From: Pochonia chlamydosporia 170 | Taxonomy: Eukaryota > Ascomycota > Sordariomycetes > Hypocreales > Clavicipitaceae | Assembly (NCBI RefSeq): GCF_001653235.2 | Contig: NC_035790.1 | Coordinates: 558,001 to 622,000 of the forward strand | Direction of reading: 5' to 3' | Length of the DNA stretch: 64,000 bases | Shown here: positions 12,301-23,863 of the stretch, piece by piece | Layout of the letters: each line of letters starts with the position of its first letter | Numbering within the stretch: the stretch's first letter is position 1 | Translations under genes and position numbers: made by a program | Notes under the pieces: generated by a model | Seen by the model: only the letters and a program-made list of their open reading frames with translations | What the model was told of the DNA's origin: nothing | Databases searched by the model: none

Positions 12301-13293
12301 TACAAGATTAGGCGTTTGTTGCGGAAGTTTCGTCAAAAGGTACGACTCCTAGTCAGCTCAACTTACCTTGATCGGTGAGGTTTTGTGCCATAATATTCAC
12401 TAATAAGAACGTGTTAGATGAGAACTGCATTTGATATAAGCAACGGGATAGAAATGTTTACCATTATCGGTTAGTTCTTTCCAAGTTCCATCAATTCCAT
12501 CTATGATCGCCTGCCCTCCCAATAAGCCTTCCGTACCAACCTCTCGGGCAACTCGGGAGACCTCTCTCGCAAACGTTTGCAGTTGATCCATCATGGCATT
12601 AATGGTGCGCTTGAAATTGTTGATCTCGGGGTCCAGTTCTTCATCATTCATGTGTACCTTCATGGTCAGGTCTCCGCGGGCAACAGCAGTGATAATCTGG
12701 CCAATCTCCCTAAGCACTTTCTGGAAAGCTTCATTTGCTTTCTGATGCTTGAGCAACTCCTTCTCCAATTCCGCCATAGACCCGTACTCATTCGCCTTGA
12801 TCGCCCTCTGCGGTAACTGCATCTGGGTGGTGAGAGAGGCGGCGGAACTGCCGGATTTCTGAAGGGAACTTGAAAAAACGCCTGGCTCGTCGCTATTCTC
12901 ATCTTGACCTGAGTCGGCAGCGTCATGTTGTAGCCGGCGACGCTTAGAAGAGGGGTTGCCACCGTCTACATCGTCCCGACCATTGTGACTGAGACTCGGC
13001 CTGGCAGCAGCTGCGTAGGGAGAGGAACCATTTGAGCCAAATAGAGTATCGCTGTGCTCATTCGGTGTGGGTAAGCCCGACAGTACAGGCATAGGTGGCA
13101 CGCCTTCATTCTGGCGGATTCTGGCGGCTAGACTTTGAAGCTCAAGCTCCAGCCTCTTCTTCGCTTTGGTGTCCGGGCCCGGGAGGATGAGATGAGAGGT
13201 AGGATGCTCAGTCGCTGAGCTGGTCGTCGTATAATCCGGGGCGAGCGACGCCGCGAAGTTGGCGACGGCGATGAGGACAGCGTCATCGGCCAT
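9368..13293 (-). CDS. nik1-like: Group III hybrid histidine kinase with HAMP repeats (Nik1/Os-1 type), five exons
   Basis: Predicted 1,223-aa cytosolic osmosensing hybrid kinase that signals to the HOG MAPK cascade; this class is the target of fludioxonil and dicarboximide fungicides. Minus-strand exons: 13293-12462, 12399-12367 (a 33-nt micro-exon), 12294-11201, 11136-9628 and 9571-9368. A disordered N-terminus (~1-190) is followed by about six HAMP repeats (recurring [20 protein letters not shown] and NVN.MA.NLT). HisKA carries [15 protein letters not shown] (phospho-acceptor about His728). HATPase_c has the N-box [10 protein letters not shown] and G-boxes DTGIGI and [10 protein letters not shown]. 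The receiver has AEDN, acceptor Asp near residue 1150 (LMDVQMPVM) and the conserved Lys in SKPL. Intron D lies inside the receiver. The tail after the receiver is only ~17 residues, shorter than in typical Os-1 proteins. The start is ATG 13293; the in-frame TTG just upstream is ignored. Confidence 0.93.
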
Positions 13294-15568
13294 TGTCAAC
13301 AGGGTTAAGAATCACAACCGGTTGCGGCCGAGTGGAATTATGTCGTGGTTTAAGAGCCCAACTGATCGCCTTGTTGACGGCGATGCAAGGCACAATAGCT
13401 GCACTGTACCCTCTGGACAGCGGAAATGTAGCCAGGGCAGACTCCGGGCAATTGTCCAAATTGTTGAGCACAGAAACTGAGCTGGATTTGTCGTTCCAAT
13501 AAGGGTGAACCCCAGATTGCAGCTTCAACTCAATGAAGCTGGACGGCCATGACCGGCAGGATGGGAGCGGCCAAAAAAAGATTCAGTGTGAGTGAAAACT
13601 TCCGTATCAGCAACTCAATCAGACAAGCTGTCTGAAGTGTGGTTTCTCCAAAAATGATGTTACACACAGCTCAATGAATTGGTGGAGATGCATGAGACGA
13701 GAGCCGGCCGGGGGCTGTTGATCAAGATATGATTCATGAGCGACTGGGAATAATAAGCAAGATTAATTGCAGTTTGGTCGTGGCTTGGTCTAGACCGTTC
13801 CATGCCACCATCGACACGGGAGAGTCGCGTGTGGTGTTACGCTAGTGTTGGAAAAGTCTCTTCGCCCCCTGCTGATGGATGAGGGAAGATACAGTACTTA
13901 CAGTACTAGACTCAATGACCGTAACGCCAAGTCAATTACCGCGGACGTCGAATAGGCACAGATCTTTCGATCCAAAGAGCCCATGAGTGTTCACGGGAGA
14001 CTATGCTCGGCAGGCTAATATATGCCGTGGTATGGCAAAGTAGTAGACCGTGGACAAACACAGATGACCTGGAACGACGCTGCAGGGGTTTCCATTCCAA
14101 CGCAACCAGGCATTGTCAAGTGATTCTTCTTGGTATTTGCGATGGCGATGTGTTGAATAAATAACGCTGTTTAACATGACCGTTACTTCTGCTGCCTTGG
14201 TAGGGGAATCGCAAACGAGCCCAAACAACAGTTACAACCATTTTGACCCTCTTGAGTCTTGACTTTTTACAAACAGATCAACTTGAATCCACAAACACCG
14301 ATTCATTTTTGGCCAGCCCCCAAATGTGAGGCTGAACACGGAATCCACATCCCAATGAGACCTGGCCTTTCAAAGATTCCGGACATACCTCCGTGTTTGG
14401 GGGAATGTGAAGGGGTCCTGTGCAACGCCACAATTGTCTTCAGAGGGGCGGGCACTACTGAGACAACAGATTATGTCCAGATCACTGCATTATGGCCCCA
14501 GTCGAGGCCCGCTTGGACCTCGATCTATCATAAAATGCCGGCTAACAAAACAAGTTTGCCACCAGACAGCACTTGGGAGGGCGCTAGCCAACCTGGTAGA
14601 ACTGCTCAGCTGAACCACTGTCCCGGTACTCCGTACCCTCCAATGCTCTGTGAGTAAGCTCCTAGCTTCGCGACTGGTTTGGATATCTGAAAGCCACAGG
14701 GAGAAAAAAGGAAGAACAACATACCCTGGGAAGGAAAACACGCCGCCGAATATAATTGCCAGGAAATACTGCCCGAACACCCCTTCACATCTCGTTTTGT
14801 GTAAACCAGAGAGTGAAATAAGAGGGGAGAAAGTACATAATAAGACGAAAGCGATAATGAGCCACGATGCCACTGTTGCATTGGCCTTGCACGACTGCAC
14901 ATATGAGGCGGCGACACGGTGTAGGACTGAGCTCCCCTTGCACACGTGTAGCACCGGTGCCGACATATACACTTGGCGCAACTTCACCGAAACGGATTGA
15001 AAGAATTGCCAGATCATGAGTCTTTTAGCAAGTCCAGTCAGTTGACAGAGACGTGTATGAAGTCGTGGTGTGACCATTAATGAGCAACAACGCAGACATA
15101 CACAGCCACAGCTTTCGCTGTCGTACTCGCTTTGTGCCACGTTGAATAGATTACCTCAAGGTACTGAGTTGGTCTCATATTGCAATGTAAGATATCATTT
15201 CGAATTTTTGATTCATGATCTCGAAATGGCCTGATTCTGAGTCCGATTTCGTCAACAGCCATTTCGGGGCCACTCAAGACAGGTGCTCAAGGAAACCATT
15301 CACAACAACGTAGCATTGAAACCCCTTCGTGCCGTTCGCATTTCGACGTCCATCGAAAGCCATCATTTTCTGTTGCTCTTTTTTTTTTTTTTTTTTCGCC
15401 TTTTCCCGTTTGGTGTTGTGCCCCGAATTGGTCAGGCGGTTTGACAGCGAGGCGCTAGACACAGCCATACTTACGGAGCCAAACCACGACTTCATACTTC
15501 AGCTTTCTGATTCTCAGGCGATTTTCCAAAACTTAATTCTTCAACTAGTCACTCGACGCTGCTCCATC
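13294..15568. other. 2.3-kb intergenic stretch; leader of the kinase gene and an 18-nt T run
   Basis: No supported gene. The part nearest 13294 should hold the promoter and leader of the histidine kinase, which reads leftward. An uninterrupted run of 18 T lies at 15379-15396. On the minus strand this is poly-A about 170 bp downstream of the stop codon of the MFS gene at 15569. A GGTACTCCGTACC near-palindrome sits at 14625-14637 and belongs to a repeat seen elsewhere in the window. Frames of up to about 200 codons here start at non-ATG codons and show no motif. Confidence 0.5.
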
Positions 15569-17045
15569 TCAGATTCTTTTCTTGAAATCCTGAGACACCC
15601 ATATCCGAGTGATAAGGAACAAAGAAGCCGCAGCCATCAGACAAGCACCAGTGAAAGCCTGCATTGGCACATAGTCTGTCAACCCAGTATTCTCCAACAG
15701 CCGTCCAGCGATAGGCCCACTGCCCAAAACTGCAAAAGATATGGCACTGATGCATAGCCCTACTACAGTCAGTACCACAAGTATCCCCTAGACACATGAT
15801 ATTTCTTACCGTTCCAGGTCCCAATGACCTCTGGCGTGGGCGCTAGCAACGATATACACGGTGAGAATATTGCTTGCAGCGCTCCTGACAAAACGCCATA
15901 AACTACGGTCCAGACAATTATGCCAGCCGGAGTCCGTGCCGCCATCCAGGCAAAGCCAACAATACTGGAGGCAAAAGCCGTGACAGTCAGGCAGTCAAAG
16001 AACCCCCACCCAGCGTCCGCAATAATTCCCAATGCGTAACACCCAAAGAAGCCTCCAGCATTGAGAATTGAGGCGTAATAAAAGGCTGAGGTTGCTGAAG
16101 CGCCCCATTGCATACCATATGGTGTGATGAAGACCTGAAATTAAAAGTTAGAGTCATTCAATTATCGAATCTGCGTGGTTTGACACTTACATATGGAATG
16201 TAAATAGCCAGATACATGATGAACGTTGCAATGGTGAATAGAACCGTTCGTTTGTCCTTGATGAAGACGCTTATCTTGATAGTTTCTTTTGTGGAACCTC
16301 GTGGGAATCGTGGTCGGATGAGCAGTGTTGCCAATGTCATCAGGAATAGTTGTATGAACGCAATGATACGGAGAGTCCAGCCCAGAGATAGTCCGTTATA
16401 ATTAATGAGCTGGTTGACAATGACGGGCCAGATCACGCCTATACACAGCATAAGTTTGAATAGCGCTACACGGTTCGAGGATCACGTACCCCCAACATTT
16501 TGCCCGGACATGACCAACCCCACAACAAATCCACGTTTCCTCAGGAACCATTGGGATTGAACGGCTAAAGCCGGTGTAAATGATAATCCAATGCCAAAAG
16601 ATGTACATACGCCCTGAGATAGCATGAATTGGTAGTACTTCTGGGACACAGAAGCCATCATCGTACCAAAAACCATGAAGAATGTTCCTGCCGCGAGGGG
16701 GAGACTCGGGCCATACCTGTCAGACAACCTACCAGCCCAGATCCCAAAGAAAAAGCACCCCCATGTCTGGGTGCTAGAAATCCACGAGATATCGTCAGCC
16801 GAGTATGATGACAGAGTAACAAGACTGTAGTAGCTCTGGAAAACGGAAAAGCTGCTAAGCAGGCCAATCCCTGCAATAAAGGACAACCATCCACCTAATA
16901 CAGTCATCCAAGCTTGGCGACCGCCATCTGGGAATATGTGGTCCGCACTAAGTATAGGGCTTGGCGAAGACAGATTGTTCTCTTTGCCCTTGCATTCGCT
17001 AAGAGACACATCGGGAACTGATTCCTTGGCGTCCAGGTCTTGCAT
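15569..17045 (-). CDS. MFS monocarboxylate-transporter-like protein (MCT/Mch type), four exons
   Basis: Predicted 440-aa membrane transporter. Minus-strand exons are 17045-16490, 16438-16191, 16134-15810 and 15762-15569, with introns 16439-16489, 16135-16190 and 15763-15809. Each junction restores a family-like segment: QNVGGVIWP, IYIPYVFITPYG and GTWNVGLCIS. The N-terminal ~45 residues are polar and cytosolic. They are followed by DGGRQAWMTVLGGWL, the usual entry to TM1 in fungal MCT-like proteins, and then ~12 TM helices with the loop-2-3 motif GRLSDRYGP. Fungal members carry monocarboxylates, riboflavin or unknown metabolites; which applies here cannot be told. Its start lies 1.4 kb from the divergently oriented DUF7136-like gene. 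Confidence 0.88.
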
Positions 17046-18475
17046 ACTGACAGCAAGCGATAAGATCTGTATAGGATGTGCGTGTACAGGGTAGATTCGC
17101 TACCCAGGTAGGTTGCAGTGACAGGCTGGTATGGACAGACCTAGGGTTAAGTATCTAGGTGTGCTGTACACTCCAAAGTACAGCAAAACAATCTGCTTTC
17201 ATACGGGCGACTGCCATTACCGTGCAATACCAGGCATTCAATATTTCGGAGCCGATAAGCCGCGGAACCGCCTAACTGTGGCGTTTGAGGCGTCTGGGGT
17301 CCCCGCGTTCCGTACTTTCTCGAGTCCCGATGAAGTCCAAATATTGAAGCTAAGACCACTGCGATAACTTCTTATCTTCTGAACATCAATAGATCAGCTG
17401 CGGAGCCGTCTTAGTGGTGCATGGGATCGTTTGATGGGGGTTCACAAACCATGATGTTTGTTTGCTAGAACCAGCAGTGGTGGACGTTCTCCTGCCACTG
17501 GATCAGCAGTTGCATGGCATTGCTGCATATCAGATGAACCTAACTTTTCCAACATCCTGGAAACCGTGAAGCCTCCGGACCGATGTGATGATCAAAATCC
17601 ATTGGTGAGGACCGATTTTACAGAAATTGTGTATTCAGGGAGGAATCGATACCTAGTTTTGGGGTACCCATGAAAATCGGGTGGGAGTGATGTGGCTGGA
17701 AGCAAAGGTGTTCAAAGAAACTATCTTGTCACGAGTACCAGGTAAAACCCCAGTTGAACTTGTAGTAGTTGTCTGCAATGCCATGTTGCATATGGTAGTG
17801 GGAATTAACAGGCCCGCGGTCGTGCCAGTCGAGGGCGGAGGGACTTGGTGGTTTCGTAGTTTTCGCCAACGACGCACCAGCGTCAGGCGCCATTGGCACA
17901 ACATATCAGCATCAAAACATCGGCTTGGAGCCTCGTGGCTTGATAGTATCCCAAGTCACTTTTAAGGGTCAATGCTTGCATGTGGCTGAACGTGTTCCGC
18001 CATGGGGGAATTCCGGCAGTGTCGAAGCTGGAAGGCATTGGCAGACCGAGGACCAGCAGAGGTTCGACATGGTGATCCAGCATTAGAAGGCAGAAATGAA
18101 GTTTAGAAGTTTGGTCAAGTCAAGTCAAGTCTGGTCCATATATGTCTGCATGTGGTGCCTTGCAGGGAACATTGAAGGCAGGTACGTCCCACTTGACAGC
18201 TGGCAGATGGCAGATGCAGGTGGCAGATGCACTGCCGACATCGAGCCGGACATCAATTACTGGCACTGGAAGTATCGGATCATTGATCAATCCCCAAAGA
18301 TATCGGACTTCTATGTTGCAGACCAGACAGGGACCACTTGCTACTTGTTTGCAGATGCCTTAGCCCTTCAATGCTCTGTCTGGTATGAATTTGCCGATTG
18401 TCCCAACTACTCACTTTTCAAGTTTCCTCGTCTTTCACTGCTTCTTTTACTGCCACTCCTTATCTTCTCTGAGCC
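17046..18475. other. 1.4-kb divergent intergenic region
   Basis: Lies between the start codons of the minus-strand MCT-like gene and the plus-strand DUF7136-like gene, so it should contain both promoters. A CAAGT-type tandem (repeated TCAAG) occurs at about 18113-18130. The ~70 bases before 18476 are pyrimidine-rich (CTTCTTTTACTGCC...), typical of fungal leaders. Nothing coding is supported. Confidence 0.45.
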
Positions 18476-19279
18476 ATGAAGATACAACCTCTTTGGCCCG
18501 TCTGCAATTTGACGGCCTTGGGTAACACCAGCCTCAGCACAGTGGAATTCAACTTGATCTTCCCTCGCAACGACACCTACGAAGCCATGCCTCTCATGCC
18601 GGTCGTCTTCGCTGTACACAATCCTGAATTCGCTAGCCTGTTGCATCCGCTTATCGATTATGCCGTTCACCCGCTGCACGATCCCAATACCACTGCCAAG
18701 TACCAGCCCGTCAAGGTCAACATGACGGGACACAACACCGTCTACTATGCCTACGACGTGGCGACTAATCTCTTTAATACAGAGGGAATTTGGGAACTCT
18801 CTTGGTCCATAAGAACTCGTTATTGCTCCATTCACTACGACATGGAGGGCAACTGTGCTATCGACATGCGGTTCCGTCAAGACTTGAAATCCATCGTTTT
18901 CACAACCAACGAACATGGTCTCAAGCCCGATCCGATCACTACCTCCCTTGAACACGGCCGTGACGAGACGCAGAGATTCGGATTTAACATCCAGGAGACG
19001 ATGGACATCCCCCTCGATCGAACCCCTGAGGGTCTCCTCTCCTGCGCTGTAGTCGCAACACCTGAGTCGTCCGCTCATCCGTGCCCTCCAGAGACGCAAG
19101 GGGAGGTGAAGCCCACCTATTATGACCATATGATGCTAGGGTTATCCATGCCGCTACTAGCCATATGGGTGATGACTGCCCAAGCCAACGAAGACAGCGA
19201 CGGCAACACGCTGATCCTCGTACTTTTGATGTATCCGCTTGTCTGTTTTAGCTTGTTTGCTATGTCTTTGTATGACTAG
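18476..19279 (+). CDS. DUF7136-like fungal protein with C-terminal hydrophobic segments
   Basis: Single-exon 267-aa ORF. The segment VEFNLIFPRNDTYEAMPLMPVVFAV near the N-terminus resembles fungal proteins of the DUF7136 family, which usually have a signal peptide followed directly by this block. Cysteines (CSIHYDMEGNC, SCAVVATPESSAHPC) and N-glycosylation sequons (NDT, NMT, NTT) fit an extracytosolic protein. The C-terminus has two hydrophobic stretches (MLGLSMPLLAIWVM and TLILVLLMYPLVCFSLFAM), suggesting membrane or GPI attachment. Oddly, the first 20 residues (MKIQPLWPVCNLTALGN) are a poor signal peptide, so an unseen upstream exon or a decayed leader is possible. Function of the family is unknown. 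Confidence 0.6.
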   Translation: MKIQPLWPVCNLTALGNTSLSTVEFNLIFPRNDTYEAMPLMPVVFAVHNPEFASLLHPLIDYAVHPLHDPNTTAKYQPVKVNMTGHNTVYYAYDVATNLFNTEGIWELSWSIRTRYCSIHYDMEGNCAIDMRFRQDLKSIVFTTNEHGLKPDPITTSLEHGRDETQRFGFNIQETMDIPLDRTPEGLLSCAVVATPESSAHPCPPETQGEVKPTYYDHMMLGLSMPLLAIWVMTAQANEDSDGNTLILVLLMYPLVCFSLFAMSLYD

Positions 19280-20106
19280 CCTCCTCAATCTTTACCAGAA
19301 CTTAAATTGGTTCTGGGTTGCGCAGAATCCAACTGCAGAGAGTATTCTCTCTTGGACTCATGGATGAGTGAAAGATCGAGGGTTGGTTCTTGTTATGTTG
19401 CTAAAATGGAGACCCTTCCTGTCGACGTGGTTTTACTACAAAGCTGTTTGAAGCCCGCTCATTCCTTATATCTTGACCACCAGTGCCATGCCACAACAAT
19501 AAAGGTACTGAATTTGTCCCGATCGGGCTGGTAGCGCATGGATTTTGGGCATCTAGAAAGTTGAAACCCGGGCGACACCTCCAATTTCAAGGAAACAGCA
19601 GACCAAAATATCTCGCATCAAGCGATATGAGCACATACGGGTGGTCCTCGATCTCTCGCATGTCCATCTAGTCATTTTTTCAAAAGTCGTTGAAGTCAGC
19701 ATGTTCAGGGCGTGAATTGGGGTCGATGGGCTCGAAATGGAGTATGTCAAACTTGTCTTCGTCATCCTTCACACTTTATTTGGCAGACCGTTCCGACAAG
19801 ATAAGTAACCAATAGTACATACTGATGTAACCAGTGCCCACGCCTTCCCCGTGCTTCAGCCTCGTGACACTCCCTGCAGTGTTTCTTTGTTCTCTTGTGT
19901 CTCCATAATATAACGTTCCGTTGCTCCATGTGCAATTGGGAATGAGGAGGCTGAGCGGAGAATTATCTTTCTTTTTCATTCCATAATCTGTATCTAAGAG
20001 AGCAGCGAAATTTCGGGTCCCGCTTCTGGGCCAATTCACATCTTGTTACTTCTTTCAAAGAATTTGCGTTACAACAACAGCGCAGCCAACTTCGGATCAA
20101 CTATCA
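19280..20106. other. Intergenic stretch between the DUF7136-like and amidase genes
   Basis: 827 bp without a supported gene. It should contain the terminator of the upstream gene and the promoter of the amidase gene. Short minus-strand frames at 19553-20039 have no recognisable motif and no family-like start. Confidence 0.45.
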
Positions 20107-22496
20107 ATGGCACTCCCAGAAGCCACCCTAGCTTCAGTAGCTGAATTGCTCTACTACATTCCCTCCGCTCCTCTTCTCGCCCTGTCCGGCCGCCAGCACC
20201 AGTTAGTTGGAGACGCTGATGGGAACAATCGTCCATTATCAGGCCACAGCCCGGCGACATTGTTTGTTCTCGCTTCCACAAGTGAGCTGAATGCCGGCCA
20301 CTTGGCCGATCAAGTTGACAATTGGCTGAAACACGACGATGTCTTCGTCTCTGAATTTTTAAGCTCCGTATATCTGCTCGTCACCGATGCAGAGGGTCCG
20401 CGATTTGACAATGAAGTCGAATTGAAAGCTTTACTGAAGACATGGAGCACCCAAAGAGCGTTCACTCTTACCCCAAGGGACATTTTACCTTCAGATTCTA
20501 TGACACTCTGCCGCTCTGGCCCATACTTCTCTTCCTCAGATGGCCTTCGTCCAGCTTGGCGGCTTTTTGACGACTCAAATGGCGCCTTTATGTTTCCTGT
20601 AGTACCGAGAAAAGAAAGCTCAAGAACGTACGTTCATAGCATTTATAGTATCGAGTCGACCGCTCGAACCTAATATTACGAACCTACGAGTCTAATTATA
20701 CCCGCAGGTTTGCTATTCCAGGGACAGCTGGTATTCCGGTACCGAGCCGGCTGTTCTACCAAAGTCCATCGCCTGCGAAACCGCTCTCGGGCATGAGAGT
20801 TGTCATCAAGGATAACATTGACATGGCTGGGGTTCCCACATCCGCCGGAAACAGAGCTTATCGAGAATTGTACGGAGTGAAACATAAGAATGCCGAGGTC
20901 ATTGACCGATTGCTTGATGCTGGAGCCGTCATTATAGGCCGTGTGAAGACAGTTCAGTTTGCCTCGGGGGGAAATGCGAGAGATTGGATTGACTACCAAG
21001 CCCCCTTTAACCCTCGCGAGGATGGATATCAAGACCCAAGCTGTAGCAGTGCTGGAAGTGCAACAGCAATTTCTGCGTACAGTTGGGTCGATGTTGCTTT
21101 GGGTACAGACAGTGAGTCAATGTCCATTGCCATCAACTCTGTAACTAATGAGCCAACACATGCAGCTTTTGGTAGTGTCATCGGTCCAGCGTCCGAGCAT
21201 GGGTTGTTCGGTCTGCGTCCTACGCTAGGCGCAGTTTCTACACGCGGTGTAGTCCCTCAATCGCGGTATGCTACTTTTGTAATATCAATCATCGGCACAC
21301 GCCTGCTTACAAGTCAACAGGGAGCTGGACACGGTGGGCTTCTTCACCCGGACTGCGAAGACGGCAACGGCAGCCATTAATGCAATAACAAGCATAGACA
21401 TTACGAAAAGGTTTTGCACGGCCAAAGCACAACTGCTGTATCCTGTTGACTTCTTTTCAAACTGGCCTAATGGGTATCTCTCCACTGTAGAGCCTGTGAT
21501 TTTAAAGCTTGAGTCATTTTTAAATGTGAAGAGGACCAAAGTTGATATTAGAGCTCAGTTTAAGGAAAGAAAGGTTGCAGATGGCAAAAAAATAGAAGAT
21601 TATCTCGAAACGGTACAAAATTACTCCCTATTTTGCTGGGTGCTTTGGCTAATATACTACCTAGACTGTCGCACATATTCAACTATACGATTGCTACCAT
21701 AACTGTCTACCTTTGCTCGAGGAATACAAGCAGAAGTTCAATAAGACGGCCTTCGCAGACCCATACATACAATACAAATGGTAACGTGCCTAATACACTC
21801 CGAGTTGCGAAGAAACGAGCTAAATTGATCCTAGGGCTTTGGGAAAGGCATTGACAGAGAATCAGTACCAGGAAGCAATTCAGCAAAGAGACATTTTTAG
21901 GGACTGGATGTCTTCTGAAATTCTTCCTCCCCCAATTGGGGGCAGGGATTTTGACACAATTCTGCTCATGCCAAATGGATATATGGATCCTTTCGATAGA
22001 CATCAGTACGACGGGTAAGATATATTTACACACGTATTCCGGTCACCAAACAGTGGCATTAACTGAACTAGATCTACCCTTGAGGAAGGTGCTCGCCGAA
22101 AGCAAGGTTTTGGCTTCAAAGATAGCTTCGTAACGGCCCTCCCGGGTTTCCCATTCTTTAATGTCCCCGGTAGGAAATGCAACAATTCCCACTTTCAAGG
22201 AAATACATCTGACTCAAGATACAGTCGGGCAGTTCCCATATAAGTCATTGGTTAGCAATCGTACTGAATTCCTTCCTATTAATATCGCCTTTATGGGACC
22301 AAGAGGTACAGTCACTGTGTTGATGTTTAATACTAGTATCTCACATTAGAAACTGACAATCGAAGGTTCGGAGGTGGCATTATTGCAGATTATCGAGGAG
22401 TTCCTTCAATCATCGCCAGAACTTCATATCACGGTTTATACTGGGAGCACCCCATTTCCTTCGCAAAAAGGCATCACGCCGAATGTATCATTGTAG
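20107..22496 (+). CDS. Amidase-signature enzyme with ARP1-type N-terminal domain, nine exons
   Basis: Predicted 640-aa protein, assembled from nine exons. Inferred introns: 20628-20707, 21112-21165, 21266-21320, 21613-21664, 21781-21834, 22015-22071, 22170-22224 and 22306-22365. Every junction keeps phase and yields continuous family-like sequence (TFAIPGTAGIPVPSRLF, ALGTDTFGSVIGPAS, PQSRELDTVGF, HQYDGSTLEEG, FFNVPVGQFPY). Residues ~1-185 match the N-terminal domain of the Arp1 'scytalone dehydratase-like' amidases. The rest is the amidase fold with its Ser-cisSer-Lys triad: catalytic Lys in VVIKDNID, the cis-Ser in the SCSSAGSA block, and the nucleophilic Ser in GTDTFGSV. The canonical GTDTGGS has Phe in place of one Gly. 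It probably hydrolyses a small amide in the cytosol; the substrate is unknown. The gene could be mistaken for a pseudogene because several exons lack an ATG and stops lie in the introns. Confidence 0.82.
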
Positions 22497-23863
22497 CAGG
22501 CTTCGCTCACCTTTCTCGCTGCGCGGGTACCCGGCCCAGACACACCATGTGCAGACAGGCCCCTCGACTGCTTCAAAGGCAAGACAAGGCTCACTAGACT
22601 CAACTCACTTTTTAGATCAAGGTTCATCAATGATGTTGTGTGATTCGCTGGAGCGGGTGGCATGTAGCCAAATCCGCAAGTTCCTCAGAGTCTGGTCCCA
22701 TTCCAGCGCGAGTCAAGTCTTGAAAATTGGCCGCAAAGGTTCTCTCGCAACAAAGACCTATAGAACTACCCTCCGCTTGGCCAATAAAATTCCCTAACTA
22801 CAATTTTGGCTAATTGCAAAGGCTACCACCTTCACGTTGTAGTGCAATTGGCCTTGAAGGCTGCGTGTGCCTTGGACTGATTCTTGAATTTATCGGGTTA
22901 GGGTTCGGGTCTGGCCGGATAGAATAACCATGGATCCTAGTCATTGACAGAGAGAATCAGGGACCGACATGACTATCCGGAAAGAAAAAAGAAAAATATA
23001 GTTCCCTTTATAGTTGATGTTTTAGAACTCTTTCCTAATTGAGCCGACTTTATTAACATTCAACGACGCCAGTGACATTCTCTGCGGGTCTTCCAGGGTC
23101 TTCGAGGGAGCGTCTAGAAGGAATTATCGAAGTGGGAACACGGGATCTGCATCGGCAAATTGGGGTATTCAGGGCCCGATCCGGTGTGTTAATAAAGGCC
23201 GGGCTATGATGGTGAGAACGCATGTTGGCTAGTATGAGCCGTGAACTATGAGCAATGAGTAGCCCAATGGCACAGCACAGCGCGGCACTGCTACCAACTT
23301 GCCTCCTAGAGAGTTTTTACTTGACCAGTTTTATATTACTTGACATCAAATACTACTTGCCCATTTCTACATGCCCTGGAAGTGTTGTATACGTCGACTG
23401 GCGCCAAGCCAAACTGTGGATAGTTGAGTTGTTGCACTCGGCCAACTTCCCAACTCAGTCTTATAGTACACTGCCACTTTAAGTCCTCCAACCGCCTTGT
23501 TTGTTTTGTTGATCCGCAAAAATCATCAGATCTACAGGGTTCCAATTGATTGCACCTGCCGCTTTCGTCTAGAAAGGCAGTGCAAAAAATGTACAGCCGA
23601 TGGAGCAACTAACCTTCGCCAAGAAGGCCGAGATGAGATTTGAATTAGCAGATACTCCATATGGAGACCCATGGACCCAGTGGCCAGCTGCCTTTTATGA
23701 CATGAGGCTATTAAAACTAGAATATGTGATGAAATATAAAGAGAGCCCAAGATCCTGTAGAAAACCACGCAGTCTTTCTCATAATTGGTGATACTACAAG
23801 GATTCTGCACATACTACCTTTATCAAACCCCCGGTTGGTTAAACTGGGAAACCTTTTACCATC
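22497..23863. other. 1.4-kb intergenic stretch upstream of the arginine deiminase gene
   Basis: No supported gene. An A/T-rich portion lies near 22980-23060. The promoter of the secreted arginine deiminase should lie toward 23863. Short frames at 22483-22797, 23255-23482 and 23532-23810 show no motif or splice-consistent extension. Confidence 0.45.

Noticed and set aside
14490..15140. A 216-codon minus-strand frame with hydrophobic stretches
   Set aside because: It begins with GTG, has no family-like sequence and no consistent splice partners; probably a chance frame in intergenic DNA.
21266..22496. Apparent frameshifts and stops in the amidase gene (pseudogene suspicion)
   Set aside because: Each disruption is removed by a phase-preserving GT..AG intron with family-like continuity, so the gene appears intact.
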